Assembly (NCBI GenBank): GCA_043228905.1 | Contig: JBHGNT010000012.1 | Span: 11,966,001 to 12,030,000, forward strand | Reading direction: 5' to 3' | From: Azolla caroliniana | Taxonomy: Eukaryota; Polypodiophyta | DNA length: 64,000 nucleotides | In this document: positions 63,061-64,000 of the stretch, in pieces | Numbering within the stretch: the stretch's first letter is position 1 | Layout: every line of letters begins with the position of its first letter | Notes under the pieces: generated by a model | The model's input: only the letters and a program-made list of their open reading frames with translations | Database searches by the model: none | What the model was told of the DNA's origin: nothing | Program-made: the position numbers and the translations under genes

Positions 63061-63645
63061 TTGGAATGTCACCTAATCCTCTCTCATAAACTAGTTGAGG
63101 TAGTTAGATCATATGTATACTTGGGAGTCACTTTTAGTGCTCACTTAGGTAAATTCTCGAAGACCCAGGCAACCAAAGATAGGCTAACGAGAGGGTATGC
63201 ATCCCTCTCACTCTTAGAGAGACAATGCCACCAGGCATACTTTCAAGAGCCACGGACTAAGGGATGGCTCTTCGACTCATTAGTGACCCCTTCCCTCATG
63301 TATGCATCAGTAGTATGGGCTCCAGATCTACCATCTTTCATGTGGACGCAATTAGAGACACCTTTGGTGATGATGTTATCATGTCAACTCCGAAGCAAAT
63401 CGATAGTACCACATGACATTATTAGAGCAGAGTTCAGTCTGCCCCCGATGTTAGTAGAAGCACCGTTTCAAGTGGTATTTTTTATTCATCGGATACATAG
63501 CCAACCACAATATAGGATATCCCGTCGAGGCTTTGAGGCATCTCGATCCCTACATGCGTCTGGAGACACTAGCTCTTGGTATAACACTGTGGTGAGTTGG
63601 TTACTTGCAAACGGCATAGACATTAATAACCTACTCCCCCCTTAA
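62884..63645 (+). pseudogene. LINE ORF2 C-terminal region
   Basis: The useful part begins at about 63080 with SYVYLGVTFSAHLGKFSKTQ, then RQCHQAYFQEPRTKGWLFDS, PSLMYASVVWAPDL and a long helical region ending at LLPP. This is the region downstream of RT thumb motifs in the plant LINE family. A frame change follows, and the zinc-cluster start (LCHIEIEDEYHF) reaches the window end. The first 60 codons of this frame belong to the insertion at 62450-63060. Confidence 0.65.
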
Positions 63646-64000
63646 GTACAACCATGGGACTGACCAAACTCTAATATCTCATGAAGATTGTAATAAAGTT
63701 ATACGCCAAGAAATATGGCAAATTTACACTCGATATAAATGGATCACCCCACGAGAGGCACTCCCATCTAAAATGTTGTACTATAAGGAACACTTCTTGC
63801 CCTTCTCTCAGTTAGGTTTTATTACACAACCAAGATATCTAGATACATTCTTATCAAATGCACTAAGGGTTGCCATTGGACAACTTAGGATATCATCTCA
63901 CCAACTTGAGATTGAGAATGGTCAGGCTAATAGAGTCCCTAAGGAGGAAAGGCTATATAGGTTGTGCCACATAGAGATAGAGGATGAGTATCACTTCACA

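Larger units (their letters stand above)
44700..64000 (+). mobile_element. Large LINE, broken by two copia insertions, running off the window
   Basis: Element segments are 44700-46679, 53154-53809 and 61877-64000. ORF1 runs from about 44747 with several stops and includes RRLNVRVTGLKEGASPDEDA. ORF2 endonuclease traces start at about 45570 (LRTTLWNCNGALW) and include VGDFNARSQ (46040), GGGESTVDYLIG (46290) and GADHGFLYFELKC (46370). The linker WYDEDCREL ends exactly at the Copia-1 insertion. RT resumes with NTYRTIMIGHTLAKLYG (53664), is cut by Copia-2, and continues with FVDFRKAFDTVPREKLFDRL (61950), GVKQGFPLSPTLFG and LLFVDDIVLLS. The C-terminal part runs 63080-64000 and ends within the zinc cluster. 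No 3' end is seen. Confidence 0.88.

Overview
The window is nuclear DNA from a land plant with a large, repeat-rich genome. Three things point there: genes with many introns and plant-type GT-AG junctions, two plant gene families (a mitochondrial ribosomal protein mS35-like gene and a mitochondrion-type AAA+ ATPase close to Arabidopsis At1g50140/At3g19740), and a heavy load of Ty1/copia, Ty3/gypsy (including a chromovirus), LINE and TIR elements. The LINE and Ty3 proteins remind me of seed-free plants such as ferns or lycophytes. That last point is an impression, not a demonstration.

Layout. 1-10.6 kb is a graveyard of transposons: a minus-strand copia pol-LTR-gag junction with a solo LTR inside its reverse transcriptase, a Ty3 gag with its LTR, Ty3 and copia fragments, and a minus-strand Ty3 integrase split by a TIR element that itself carries a 5'-truncated LINE. 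11.0-20.0 kb holds the plus-strand mS35-like gene, with a LINE cluster in its largest intron. 20.0-24.2 kb is a tail-to-tail spacer. 24.2-44.2 kb holds the minus-strand AAA+ ATPase gene. I could resolve it into 23 exons that stay in phase throughout (3237 nt, 1078 codons plus stop). Introns 1 and 4, about 4.9 kb each, are filled with old copia, Ty3 and LINE debris. 44.7-64 kb is one plus-strand LINE broken open by two copia elements of the same family in opposite orientation. The second copia contains a chromovirus.

The nesting is supported by target-site duplications read directly from the sequence: AGTTG for Copia-1, TTGAC for Copia-2, CGTAG for the chromovirus, CATCA for the solo LTR, a 9-bp GTGAGGAAA for the TIR element and a 19-bp duplication for the small LINE. 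The insertion order is therefore LINE, then Copia-1 and Copia-2, then the chromovirus within Copia-2.

Both host genes are predicted to act in mitochondria, but nothing shows they are co-regulated. Both starts lie beside CT/GA microsatellites. I found no CRISPR array, prokaryotic operon, confident tRNA or rRNA gene, or obviously new enzymatic system. The most unusual features are tRNA-like A/B-box modules in the chromovirus LTR and in the Copia-1 3' region, a LINE ORF2 that stayed open despite internal deletions, an acidic insertion and a 13-nt microexon in the mS35-like gene, and an extra 83-residue exon in the ATPase.
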